DNA from: JAGPIS01 sp964635545
Lineage (GTDB): Bacteria > Bacteroidota > Bacteroidia > Bacteroidales > Marinilabiliaceae
DNA length: 10,916 nt
Direction of reading: 5' to 3'
Assembly: GCA_964635545.1 (NCBI GenBank)
Contig: CAZWOA010000096.1
Coordinates: 1-10,916 of the forward strand
Shown: positions 1 to 6,598 of the stretch, one piece after another
Position numbering within the stretch: the stretch's first letter is position 1
How the letters are laid out: each line of letters begins with the position of its first letter
Translations under genes and position numbers: made by a program
Notes under the pieces: model-generated
Seen by the model: the letters and a program-made list of their open reading frames with translations, nothing else
What the model was told of the DNA's origin: nothing
Databases searched by the model: none

Positions 1-167
1 AAAAAACTTCGGCTCTCCTCAATCCAATGCAGATATTGAAAAAAGGATATACCATGACCTCGGTGAATGGTGCTAAAATTACCAGCGCAACCCAGCTATC
101 AGCCGGCGATGTAGTAACAACCCACTTTGCCGATGGTAATGTTAAAAGTAGAGTGATAAACAATTAA
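1..167 (+). CDS. xseA: Exodeoxyribonuclease VII large subunit, C-terminal end (partial)
   Basis: Only the last 54 codons and the TAA stop (165-167) are present; the frame begins at base 3. Readable stretches are LNPMQILKKGY, then a VNG turn, QLSAGDVV and FADGNVKSRVI. This is the pattern seen at the C-terminus of XseA (E. coli: SPLATLxRGYS, xxVKAGExLTTRLxDG). The enzyme is the large, catalytic subunit of exonuclease VII, which degrades single-stranded DNA in the cytoplasm and takes part in repair; it works with many copies of the small subunit XseB. The last two residues (Asn-Asn) and the stop run into a heptamer repeat array. No xseB follows on this strand; the next gene converges. Identification rests on a short tail, but the motif order is characteristic. 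Confidence 0.85.
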   Translation, partial: KTSALLNPMQILKKGYTMTSVNGAKITSATQLSAGDVVTTHFADGNVKSRVINN

Positions 168-215
168 CAATTAACAATTAACAATTAACAATTAACAATT
201 AACAATTAACAATTA
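161..215. repeat. Heptanucleotide tandem array (CAATTAA)x7.9
   Basis: Seven perfect copies of CAATTAA lie at 161-209, followed by six of the seven bases of an eighth copy (210-215). The array contains the stop codon of xseA (TAA at 165-167) and, on the other strand, the stop of the reductase gene (TTA at 206-208). Each unit contains TTAA, so TAA occurs on both strands. Because seven is not a multiple of three, any three neighbouring units place a stop in all six frames. No GC-rich hairpin or T-tract terminator is visible between the two genes. Similar short AT-rich arrays occur in Bacteroidota intergenic DNA; a function is not established. Confidence 0.97.
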
Positions 216-1249
216 CTCATTGCCTGTTCAAACATATTAATTATCGACTCTTTAATATCCTTATATTTCATTCCCAGTCGATCCTTGCTTTTACTGTTAT
301 CAATACACACAGGGTAGCCAACATTGCGCATTATCATCCTTCGTGGTATTCCTACTGATGGAGCTGCAAGCCACACTAGGAACTTAGGTAATATTTTGGC
401 TGGAAGTTGGTATTTATCGCCATAATTTGTTCGTAAAATATTTGCAATATCAAGCAGTGATGCCGATTGAGCCGCAATTATATGTCGCCCTTCCGAATTT
501 GGCAGTATGCCCGCCCTGAAATGGGCAAGTGCCACATCTTTTACATCAACAAATGAGAAATTGAATTCGGGAACCCCTTTACTGAAGGAGCCATCGCCCA
601 TTTGCCGCATTATGTTGAAGCTCTCCGACGTTACATGGTTGCCCAATGCAGGCCCTACAATCAATGCCGGATTTACAACTATCAATTGCCACTGTTCTTG
701 TTGGTCGGCAATCTTCCATGCCTCGCGCTCAGCCACTGTTTTGGAGTAGGAGTAGGGCTGGTGGCGGGGTGATGACGAGAAATTCCAATCATCCTCTGTA
801 GCACAACCTTTTTTCATCTTTTTAATGTCGGCAGCATCACCAAAAATAGCTGCAATACTGCTTGTTAACACCACTCTCTTTACCGATGGGGTGTTATTGG
901 CACATTCAAGTACATTGCGGCTACCCTCTAGAGCAGGCCTAACAAGGTCTTGGTATGCATCTTTCACATTCAATATGAATGGCGAGGCGGTATGGAAAAC
1001 CAATTCACATCCTGCCATAGCATCCTTGTAGGAGCCTGGTTTAAGGAGGTCGGCATCAAATAGTTTTAATGTGCCTCCAGTGTCGGTTGCCAGCTTTAAA
1101 AGGTGCTGCACCTTGGTGCTATCGTTGCTGTTGCGCACTGTAGCATGAACCACATAACCATTCTTTAGCAGTAGCTTCACAAGCCATGAGGCCACATAGC
1201 CATTGGCGCCCGTCACAAGCACCGGGCTGGTTGACGATATTGTTACCAC
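206..1249 (-). CDS. Extended short-chain dehydrogenase/reductase (NAD(P)-dependent epimerase/dehydratase family, dihydroflavonol-reductase-like)
   Basis: The protein has 347 residues. The N-terminal Rossmann motif TGANGYVAS (13-21) binds the dinucleotide. ATVRN (36-40), which follows the second strand, suggests NADP preference by analogy with dihydroflavonol and cinnamoyl-CoA reductases. Further landmarks are HTASP (86-90), TSS (129-131, catalytic Ser), the YxxxK pair Tyr166/Lys170 in PYSYSKTVAE, and NPALIVGP (193-200). Family members reduce aldehydes or ketones, or act on nucleotide sugars; the substrate here cannot be told. The start is a GTG at 1247-1249: an in-frame TAG lies only two codons upstream, and the ATG two bases earlier is out of frame and closes after two codons. 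It begins 9 nt after the stop of the kinase-like gene, so the two are probably co-transcribed and perhaps translationally coupled. The last two codons and the stop lie inside the heptamer array. Confidence 0.88.
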   Translation of the reverse strand: MVTISSTSPVLVTGANGYVASWLVKLLLKNGYVVHATVRNSNDSTKVQHLLKLATDTGGTLKLFDADLLKPGSYKDAMAGCELVFHTASPFILNVKDAYQDLVRPALEGSRNVLECANNTPSVKRVVLTSSIAAIFGDAADIKKMKKGCATEDDWNFSSSPRHQPYSYSKTVAEREAWKIADQQEQWQLIVVNPALIVGPALGNHVTSESFNIMRQMGDGSFSKGVPEFNFSFVDVKDVALAHFRAGILPNSEGRHIIAAQSASLLDIANILRTNYGDKYQLPAKILPKFLVWLAAPSVGIPRRMIMRNVGYPVCIDNSKSKDRLGMKYKDIKESIINMFEQAMSNC

Positions 1250-1258
1250 ATTATTCTA

Positions 1259-1966
1259 TTAAATAAAACCTCTTGTTTCTGCCACTATTAATATCATCTC
1301 AATAATCTCGTTGTCGCTCATCGTGCTACTATTGAAGACGATATCGTAGTACTCTATCTCATCCTTTTTGCTCTCAAAGTAACGTCTGAACTGTTCCCGT
1401 CTTTTATCTTCGGCATTGCATTTTTTACGTGCTTCCATATGCGATATATTTTCACGCTGAGCCACTATATTGGTACGATAATCCAATGGAGCCGCAATTT
1501 TTATTTTAAGCGATTTGTATATATCTTTTACAATCGCCTCGGCTGCCCGGCCCACCACTACTGCATGCCCCTGTGCCGAGAATGCATATATCACCTTGGC
1601 TATAGTGTTCTTCACTTTGGTGCTGGTGGTGTAAAAGTCATTTGACATAAACATTGTAAGGTTGTCAAAAATATCGGTCTGACTACTTGAAAGCATCTGC
1701 TCGGTAAGCTCTTTGGTCATATTGAGTTCCTTAGCTGCATCTTCAAGTATCTCTTTACTAATATATCGCCACTCCTTACTAATGCCCAGGCGTTTGTTAC
1801 GGTCGTTAATTACGGTGGTGAGTTTTTCTGCAATCTCACTACCTCTGGATCCAAATTCTCGAGAAATGGTAATCACAGGACCGGGCGAGTGGTATATGTG
1901 TGATGTAATCGACCCTTTGGCTCTCCCGGAACGCTCTTTCATATACTTTAAAAATAGATTTTCCAT
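1259..1966 (-). CDS. Cytidylate kinase-like family protein (Cytidylate_kin2 type)
   Basis: A 235-residue cytoplasmic protein. After a basic leader of about 28 residues comes VITISREFGSRGSEIAEKL (31-49), the form of P-loop seen in the cytidylate-kinase-like family, which lacks the usual GK[ST] lysine. VVVGRAAEAIV (136-146) is the second core motif. RTNIVAQREN followed by CNAEDKRREQFRRYF (183-197) resembles the arginine-rich lid of nucleoside monophosphate kinases. YYDIVFNSS (206-214) is the near-C-terminal strand. Family membership is clear from motif order. Whether it phosphorylates CMP is not shown; Bacteroidota usually carry a separate standard cytidylate kinase. The ATG at 1964-1966 was chosen because no earlier convincing start is seen. 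It is the first gene of a minus-strand pair with the downstream reductase. I found no clear promoter box ahead of it. Confidence 0.85.
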   Translation of the reverse strand: MENLFLKYMKERSGRAKGSITSHIYHSPGPVITISREFGSRGSEIAEKLTTVINDRNKRLGISKEWRYISKEILEDAAKELNMTKELTEQMLSSSQTDIFDNLTMFMSNDFYTTSTKVKNTIAKVIYAFSAQGHAVVVGRAAEAIVKDIYKSLKIKIAAPLDYRTNIVAQRENISHMEARKKCNAEDKRREQFRRYFESKKDEIEYYDIVFNSSTMSDNEIIEMILIVAETRGFI

Positions 1967-2042
1967 GGTGTATAAGTTGTGTTGTTTTGCACTATTAATA
2001 TAGTTAATTTCTTAAAATATATCAATTAAATGAATATTTATT

Positions 2043-2056
2043 AACAAAATTTTGTT
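2043..2056. promoter_or_regulatory. 14-bp perfect palindrome in divergent spacer
   Basis: AACAAAATTTTGTT is its own reverse complement. It sits in the 200-bp spacer between the minus-strand kinase gene and the plus-strand ABC-F gene. On each strand it also reads AAATTTTG, one base from the TAnnTTTG box. It could be an operator or a paired weak -7 region, but AT-rich DNA throws up such palindromes by chance. Confidence 0.25.
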
Positions 2057-2139
2057 TTTGATGTCATATCTATCTCTAATTACCCGTAAGATAGTGAAAC
2101 ATTTCGTGTTGATACCTCTATTTTTCCACAATTATTGAT

Positions 2140-2147
2140 TAATTTTG
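2140..2147 (+). promoter_or_regulatory. Bacteroidota-type -7 box ahead of the ABC-F gene
   Basis: TAATTTTG matches the TAnnTTTG -7 consensus of the Bacteroidota primary sigma factor. It lies 20 nt before the ATG at 2168, giving a short leader. I do not see a convincing TTTG -33 element at the expected distance, so the call rests on the -7 box and its position. Confidence 0.5.
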
Positions 2148-2167
2148 TGCCCTTATTAATTTATATC

Positions 2168-3784
2168 ATGATTACTGTAACAAATTTAGCAATCCAGTTT
2201 GATAAGAAACCGCTTTTCGAGGACGTTAACCTAAAGTTTACTCCGGGTAACTGCTATGGTGTGATTGGTGCCAATGGTGCCGGCAAGTCAACCTTACTTC
2301 GCATTTTGGCGGGCGACCTTGATTCAACCAAAGGGCTTATAGAGATGGCTCCGGGTGAGCGCCTTTCGGTGCTTCGTCAGGATCACTACGCCTATGATGA
2401 GCATTCGGTGCTCGATACTGTGTTGATGGGCCATAAAACGCTGTGGGATAATATGCAGCAGAAGAATGAACTCTACTGTAAACCCGATTTTAACGACGAA
2501 GACGGAATTATTCTTGGCAAACTAGAGGATGAATTTGCTAGCATGGATGGCTGGAATGCCGAGAGTGATGCTGCTAACCTGCTGAGTGGCCTAGGCATTA
2601 AAGAGAATCTGCATCACCAGTTGATGAAGGACTTAACAGGTAAAGAGAAGGTGAAGGTGCTTCTGGCTCAAGCTCTCTTCGGTAACCCCGATAACCTGCT
2701 GCTTGATGAGCCTACCAACGACCTTGACCTTGAAACTGTGCTGTGGCTCGAAAATTATCTTGCCAACTTCCCCAATACTGTGATTGTGGTGTCGCACGAC
2801 CGTCACTTCCTCGATAATGTGTGTACCGATATTGTGGATATCGACTTCAATAAGGTGCGTATGTTTTCGGGTAACTATACTTTCTGGTATGAGAGTAGCC
2901 AGCTGGCACTGCGCCAACAGGCTGCTGCCAACAAAAAGGCTGAAGAGAAGAAGAAGGAACTATTGGAGTTTATCTCCAGATTTAGTGCCAACGTGGCTAA
3001 GTCGAAACAGACCACAAGCCGTAAGAAGATGATTGAAAAGCTTAATATTGAGGAAATTACGCCATCTACTCGTAGGTATCCCGGTATAATATTTACGCCC
3101 GAAAGAACACCCGGCGATAAGGTGCTACACGTGCGTAACCTTAGCTATGAGATAAATGGTGAAACTCTTTTTAGCGATGTATCTTTCGATGTTGAGAAAA
3201 ACGATAAGATAGTATTCCTATCGCGCGATAACCGTGCATCTACAGCTCTTTTCCGTATATTAATGGGTGAAATTGAGGCTACAAGCGGCACTTTTGAGTG
3301 GGGACAAACTATCACTTCAGCATATCTGCCCATGGATAATAGTGAGTTTTTCCAAAAGAAGATATCAATCCTTGAGTGGCTGGCTCAGTTTTCTTCCAAT
3401 ACAGAGGATTATTTCTTGCGTACATACCTAGGTAAAATGCTATTCTCGGGTGATGATATTGCAAAAAATACTACTGTGCTATCTGGAGGTGAGAAGATGA
3501 GGTGTATGATTGCAAAAATGATGCTGTCGAATCCTAACTTAGTTGTACTCGACCACCCAACCAACCACCTCGATATGGAGTCTATCCAGGCATTTAATAA
3601 TAATATGAAGTCGTTCCCGGGGCATATTCTTATGGCATCGCATGACCATGAGTTCATTCGCACCGTGTGTAACCGCATCATAGAGTTAACTCCCAATGGC
3701 ACTATCGATAAGTATATGGATTTTGGCGAGTATCTTGAAGATGAGAAACTGAAAGAGCTTCGCGATTCAAAATACAGCAAGTAA
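2168..3784 (+). CDS. ABC-F family ATP-binding cassette protein, YbiT subgroup
   Basis: A 538-residue soluble protein with two ATP-binding cassettes and no membrane segment. ABC-F proteins act at the ribosomal E site in translation control or antibiotic protection. The closest pattern I know is E. coli YbiT: the start, VLDTVLMGH (81-89), SRFSANVAKSKQTTSR (270-285) and NHLDMESI all correspond. Cassette 1 has Walker A GANGAGKST (34-42), a modified signature LTGKE (156-160), Walker B LLLDEPTNDLD (177-187) and switch His210. The charged linker at about 248-300 is the expected tRNA-contacting region. Cassette 2 has no normal Walker A (LSRDNRAST, 351-359), an intact signature LSGGE (438-442), Walker B VVLDHPTNHLD with His463 in place of the catalytic Glu, and His492. 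One of the two composite ATP sites is thus degenerate. The ATG at 2168 is preferred; an upstream TTG would overlap the -7 box. The gene is followed by an intrinsic terminator. Confidence 0.93.
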   Translation: MITVTNLAIQFDKKPLFEDVNLKFTPGNCYGVIGANGAGKSTLLRILAGDLDSTKGLIEMAPGERLSVLRQDHYAYDEHSVLDTVLMGHKTLWDNMQQKNELYCKPDFNDEDGIILGKLEDEFASMDGWNAESDAANLLSGLGIKENLHHQLMKDLTGKEKVKVLLAQALFGNPDNLLLDEPTNDLDLETVLWLENYLANFPNTVIVVSHDRHFLDNVCTDIVDIDFNKVRMFSGNYTFWYESSQLALRQQAAANKKAEEKKKELLEFISRFSANVAKSKQTTSRKKMIEKLNIEEITPSTRRYPGIIFTPERTPGDKVLHVRNLSYEINGETLFSDVSFDVEKNDKIVFLSRDNRASTALFRILMGEIEATSGTFEWGQTITSAYLPMDNSEFFQKKISILEWLAQFSSNTEDYFLRTYLGKMLFSGDDIAKNTTVLSGGEKMRCMIAKMMLSNPNLVVLDHPTNHLDMESIQAFNNNMKSFPGHILMASHDHEFIRTVCNRIIELTPNGTIDKYMDFGEYLEDEKLKELRDSKYSK

Positions 3785-3810
3785 TCTTAATTATATATGG
3801 TTAATAAAGA

Positions 3811-3838
3811 AGAGGTATCCCGATGGTACCTCTTTTTT
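3811..3838 (+). terminator. Intrinsic terminator after the ABC-F gene
   Basis: AGAGGTA (3811-3817) pairs with TACCTCT (3827-3833), and the loop region can add two more CC/GG pairs. A run of T residues through 3838 follows directly. It lies 27 nt after the TAA stop and separates this gene from the next + strand gene. Confidence 0.88.
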
Positions 3839-3851
3839 AATTTTATTTTGC

Positions 3852-3859
3852 AATATTTG
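3852..3859 (+). promoter_or_regulatory. Weak -7-like box ahead of the outer-membrane protein gene
   Basis: AATATTTG differs from TAnnTTTG by one base and lies 25 nt before the ATG at 3885, just after the upstream terminator. A promoter is expected here because transcription from the ABC-F gene should stop. No clear -33 element accompanies it. Confidence 0.28.
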
Positions 3860-3884
3860 TACTATTATTCTCAAGCACAATAAA

Positions 3885-5477
3885 ATGACAAGAGTTGCCT
3901 TAATATTATTTTTATGTGTGATGATGCCCGGCTATCTGTTGGCGCAGGGCTATAGCCACTATAGTAATAATCAGTTTAACCCCGTTGAGAGGTTTTTGTA
4001 TAAACCCGGCCTCAATTTTCATACTTCGCTGAAGGATTATAGAATGGATGAAGTTGATGTGATTGTGGATGTTGACTCTGTACTTTATGCCTCTATCGGG
4101 CTTGAGATGAAGCAACGCAATTTCTGGCGGCGTATTTTTTCTGATGATTTGCTTGGCTGGCAAGATGATGATATTAAGGTGGTTATAAATCCGATAGCTG
4201 ATTTTCAACTTGGAAAAGATTCACCATCGGGAAGAAAAACCTATACCAATAGTCGTGGATTATTTATTAAAGGAAATATTGGGCGTAACTTGCATTTTTA
4301 TACCGATTTTTATGAAAATCAGGCGGCTTTCCCCACATATGTAGAGGAGTTTATCGATAAGTCGATGGTGGTGCCTGGACAGGGCAAGAGCAAGAATTTT
4401 GGTGATGATGCCAACGACTTCGCGCATGCTTCAGGATATTTATCGCTTAATGCCAGCCGATGGGTGAATGTGCAGCTGGGTTTTGGCAAAAACTTTATTG
4501 GTGATGGTTATCGCTCTCTTATTCTGTCGGATAACTCGTTTAACTATCCATACCTTAAACTGACTGCCACTTTCTGGAAGGTTAAGTATATGATTATGTG
4601 GAATCAGATGAACTGGCTGGCCGATGCCAATAGCAATGATGACCCATATCCGAAGAAATATGGTGTGTTTCACTATCTCGACTGGAATATTGGCAAGCGA
4701 TTCAGTATCGGACTTTTTGAAAATGTGGTGTGGGCCAATCGTGATACCACAGGGTATAGAGGCTTTGAGGCGGCTTACCTGAATCCCATACTTTTCTTCA
4801 GGCCGGTAGAGTATTCGCTGGGCTCGCCCGATAAAATGCTGGTGGGTATGAATACAAAATATATAGTAGCCAAAAATACAGCTATTTATGGTCAGTTGAT
4901 TTTTAATGAGTTTAAGTTTGATGAATTAACATCGGGAAATAACTGGTGGGCCAATAAATATGGATTTCAGATAGGGGTGAAGGGGTACGACATTTTCAAT
5001 ATTTCTAATCTTGATTTTCAAACCGAGTATTCGCAGGTGAGGCCTTATACCTATACGGGTTATACTGCTGCCAATAACTATGGTAATTATAATCAGCCAC
5101 TTGCACATGCGTTGGGAGCCAACTTCAGGGAGTCGGTTACCATAGCCAACTACCGCATTAAGCGTTGGTATCTGCGTGCCCAGCTAAATGTGGCCATGTA
5201 TGGTGACGATACCAAGGATGTGAATTATGGTCATAATATATATCTGCCAAGTAACTCGCGCCCGGGTGATTATGGGCATACATTGGGGCAGGGTGTGAAG
5301 ACCGATTTGTTATATGGTGATGCCAGCGTCAGCTACCTTATTAATCCCCGTAATATGTTCAATATCAGTATTGGTGGGCGTTATCGCAAATCGTCAACTG
5401 CCGATGCGGTTCATGAGTCCAAGCATATTTACTTTGCCATTCGCATGAGTCTCAAAAATCACTATTACGATTTCTAA
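3885..5477 (+). CDS. Probable outer-membrane beta-barrel protein, conserved in Bacteroidota, function unknown
   Basis: A 530-residue precursor. Residues 1-20 form a signal peptide with a hydrophobic core ending LLA before QG, a plausible signal peptidase I site. The mature part is rich in alternating aromatic and polar residues typical of barrel strands (FIKGNIGRNLHFYTDFYENQ; INISIGG-like strands near the end), and it ends in an aromatic residue (YYDF), as outer-membrane barrels often do. Recognisable conserved stretches include VVPGQGKSKNF (about 161-171), GFGKNFIGDGYRSL, LSDNSFNYPYLKL, FRPVEY, QPLAHALGANFRE and NIYLPSNSRPGDYGH. I recall this architecture from uncharacterised Bacteroidota proteins, some annotated near gliding or capsule-assembly (RemB- or Wzi-like) proteins, but I cannot confirm either link. 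It is a single-gene unit with terminators on both sides. No catalytic motif was seen. Confidence 0.72.
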   Translation: MTRVALILFLCVMMPGYLLAQGYSHYSNNQFNPVERFLYKPGLNFHTSLKDYRMDEVDVIVDVDSVLYASIGLEMKQRNFWRRIFSDDLLGWQDDDIKVVINPIADFQLGKDSPSGRKTYTNSRGLFIKGNIGRNLHFYTDFYENQAAFPTYVEEFIDKSMVVPGQGKSKNFGDDANDFAHASGYLSLNASRWVNVQLGFGKNFIGDGYRSLILSDNSFNYPYLKLTATFWKVKYMIMWNQMNWLADANSNDDPYPKKYGVFHYLDWNIGKRFSIGLFENVVWANRDTTGYRGFEAAYLNPILFFRPVEYSLGSPDKMLVGMNTKYIVAKNTAIYGQLIFNEFKFDELTSGNNWWANKYGFQIGVKGYDIFNISNLDFQTEYSQVRPYTYTGYTAANNYGNYNQPLAHALGANFRESVTIANYRIKRWYLRAQLNVAMYGDDTKDVNYGHNIYLPSNSRPGDYGHTLGQGVKTDLLYGDASVSYLINPRNMFNISIGGRYRKSSTADAVHESKHIYFAIRMSLKNHYYDF

Positions 5478-5484
5478 TGATAAC

Positions 5485-5517
5485 AAAAAAGGCTGTAAGC
5501 ATATAATGTTTACAGCC
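5485..5517 (-). terminator. Intrinsic terminator between convergent genes
   Basis: GGCTGTAAGCAT (5491-5502) and ATGTTTACAGCC (5506-5517) form a 12-bp stem with one G-T wobble and a three-base loop. On the minus strand the stem is followed by six T residues (5485-5490), so it terminates the small acidic protein gene. On the + strand no T-run follows, but the hairpin lies just after the outer-membrane protein stop and may also help there. Confidence 0.85.
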
Positions 5518-5571
5518 ATAATATAATAATTTGTGTCGTTAAGATGTTCAATATCAGAGCATTAGGATGTA

Positions 5572-5901
5572 TTACTCTTCGTCGGCCAAAGTGTCTTTCA
5601 GGTAGTCGAGGTCGGCATATTTATCTTCATAATCTTCTCGCACATCCTCCTTCAATATTCCGTCTTCATCGTAGTCGGTATCGTCATCAACAATTTGTTG
5701 TGCCTCATAAACGGTCATTTTTATAAGGTAATATTTCTCGTCGGTTTCAAATGGTAAAGCACTGATTAGCCTTCCCTCTTTATTGGTAAAAGTGATTAGT
5801 GAATCGGTAAAACCTTTGGGATAAAGAAGCTTTATCTGCTCCTGAAGGTCAGTATCCAGTTTCTCGAAGTCCTTGATTACCCGTGGTTTATTTGGTGTCA
5901 T
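5572..5901 (-). CDS. Small acidic conserved hypothetical protein
   Basis: A 109-residue protein without signal peptide or membrane segment, so probably cytoplasmic. The first part is balanced in charge (PRVIKDFEKLD, EQIKLLYPKGF). A central segment reads SALPFETDEKYYLIKMT (47-63). The last 40 residues are strongly acidic, with DDDTDYDEDG (72-81) and EDKYADLDYL (92-101). I recognise the pattern YPxGF, then FETDEKYYL, then EDKYADLDYL as that of an uncharacterised protein common in Bacteroidales, but I know no function for it. The clustered Asp residues could bind a cation or a basic partner, but they do not form a clear EF-hand. The ATG at 5899-5901 has no visible ribosome-binding site, which is usual in this phylum. 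It is a single gene with a good terminator downstream. Confidence 0.8.
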   Translation of the reverse strand: MTPNKPRVIKDFEKLDTDLQEQIKLLYPKGFTDSLITFTNKEGRLISALPFETDEKYYLIKMTVYEAQQIVDDDTDYDEDGILKEDVREDYEDKYADLDYLKDTLADEE

Positions 5902-6112
5902 ATGTTCTGTGTGTTATATTTAACATCATTAAATTGCTGTAAATATATACTATTACTTAATCTTTTCTAATAAAGGGGCACTTTTTTTTAGTTATATGTT
6001 GGTTTAATATGCCATTTCGTCATTTAAAATCATTTTTTCTGATTAAATGAGTTTAAAAACAATAAAACCCGGGGTTTAATCCGGGTTCTATAATGAATAA
6101 TAGCTCACAACT
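5902..6112. other. Intergenic spacer without identified gene
   Basis: About 210 bp of AT-rich DNA lie between the acidic protein gene and the thioredoxin pair; both neighbours are on the minus strand. The right end holds the thioredoxin terminator. Promoter signals for the acidic protein gene should lie in the left half; on the minus strand TATATTTA there is one base from TAnnTTTG, too weak to call. No RNA gene or open frame longer than about ten codons was seen on inspection. Confidence 0.5.
6056..6087 (-). terminator. Intrinsic terminator of the thioredoxin pair
   Basis: On the minus strand AACCCGG (6087-6081) pairs with CCGGGTT (6072-6066) around an 8-base loop, and a T-rich tail (TTATTGTTTT) follows. 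It lies about 26 nt after the stop of the exported thioredoxin gene. Confidence 0.8.
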
Positions 6113-6592
6113 TCACTTCTGTACTTTAAGAAAATCAGTAATTATCTTCTCAATGTCCTCTTTTGGTCTGAATCCGAGCATAGCCTGTGGTTTGCCATCT
6201 TTGGGGATGAACAGCACCGTGGGTAAGCTCTGTATTCCAAGTGCTCCGGCTAGTTGACGCTCTACCTGTGTGTCAACTTTGTAAATCTGTAATTTGCCGC
6301 CATATTCTTTCTGTAGCTCTTCAAGCACGGGCGACAGCATTCGGCATGGCCCGCACCAGTCGGCATAAAAATCAACAATTGCCGGCAATTCGCCGTTATA
6401 CTTCCAGTCGCTCTCTTTTTCGTAGTTGAATATCTGCTCTAAAAACGTCTGTTTTGTAAGATATACAATCTCATTTTTAGCGGTTTCCGATTTGTTACCT
6501 GACACTTTGGGAGTGCTGCCGGCATGCTGTGTACAACCTGCATGAACAGTAACTAAAAAAGCTCCGGCAAGGGCTATAAGTAATTTTCTCAT
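6113..6592 (-). CDS. Exported thioredoxin (probable periplasmic thioredoxin or lipoprotein)
   Basis: A 159-residue precursor. Residues 1-19 form a signal peptide (MRKLLIALAGAFLVTVHA). Cys20 in VHAGC may be a lipidation site, but the -3 position is His rather than the usual Leu/Val/Ile. VHA is also an acceptable signal peptidase I site, so a soluble periplasmic product is possible. A short polar linker (21-40) precedes the thioredoxin fold, with active site WCGPC (79-83) and the cis-proline Pro124 in QSLPTVLF. It should catalyse dithiol-disulfide exchange in the periplasm. It starts 6 nt after the stop of the cytoplasmic thioredoxin gene. The two domains align without gaps and are a little over half identical by hand count, pointing to a tandem duplication followed by gain of a signal peptide. 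How it is re-reduced is not shown in this window. Confidence 0.92.
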   Translation of the reverse strand: MRKLLIALAGAFLVTVHAGCTQHAGSTPKVSGNKSETAKNEIVYLTKQTFLEQIFNYEKESDWKYNGELPAIVDFYADWCGPCRMLSPVLEELQKEYGGKLQIYKVDTQVERQLAGALGIQSLPTVLFIPKDGKPQAMLGFRPKEDIEKIITDFLKVQK

Positions 6593-6598
6593 AGTGTG

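Noticed and set aside
161..215. Heptamer array as CRISPR or as a phase-variation switch
   Set aside because: There are no spacers, so it is not CRISPR. Changing the number of units leaves both flanking proteins the same, because each end keeps its own stop, so coding phase variation is not expected.
2135..2167. Upstream TTG start for the ABC-F gene, adding 11 residues
   Set aside because: It overlaps the -7 box, and ABC-F relatives begin at the methionine at 2168 (MITVTNLAIQF).
5967..5991. CTAA-AAAG / CTTT-TTAG hairpin with a T-run in the spacer
   Set aside because: The stem is broken by an asymmetric bulge, is mostly A-T, and no + strand gene lies upstream to be terminated.
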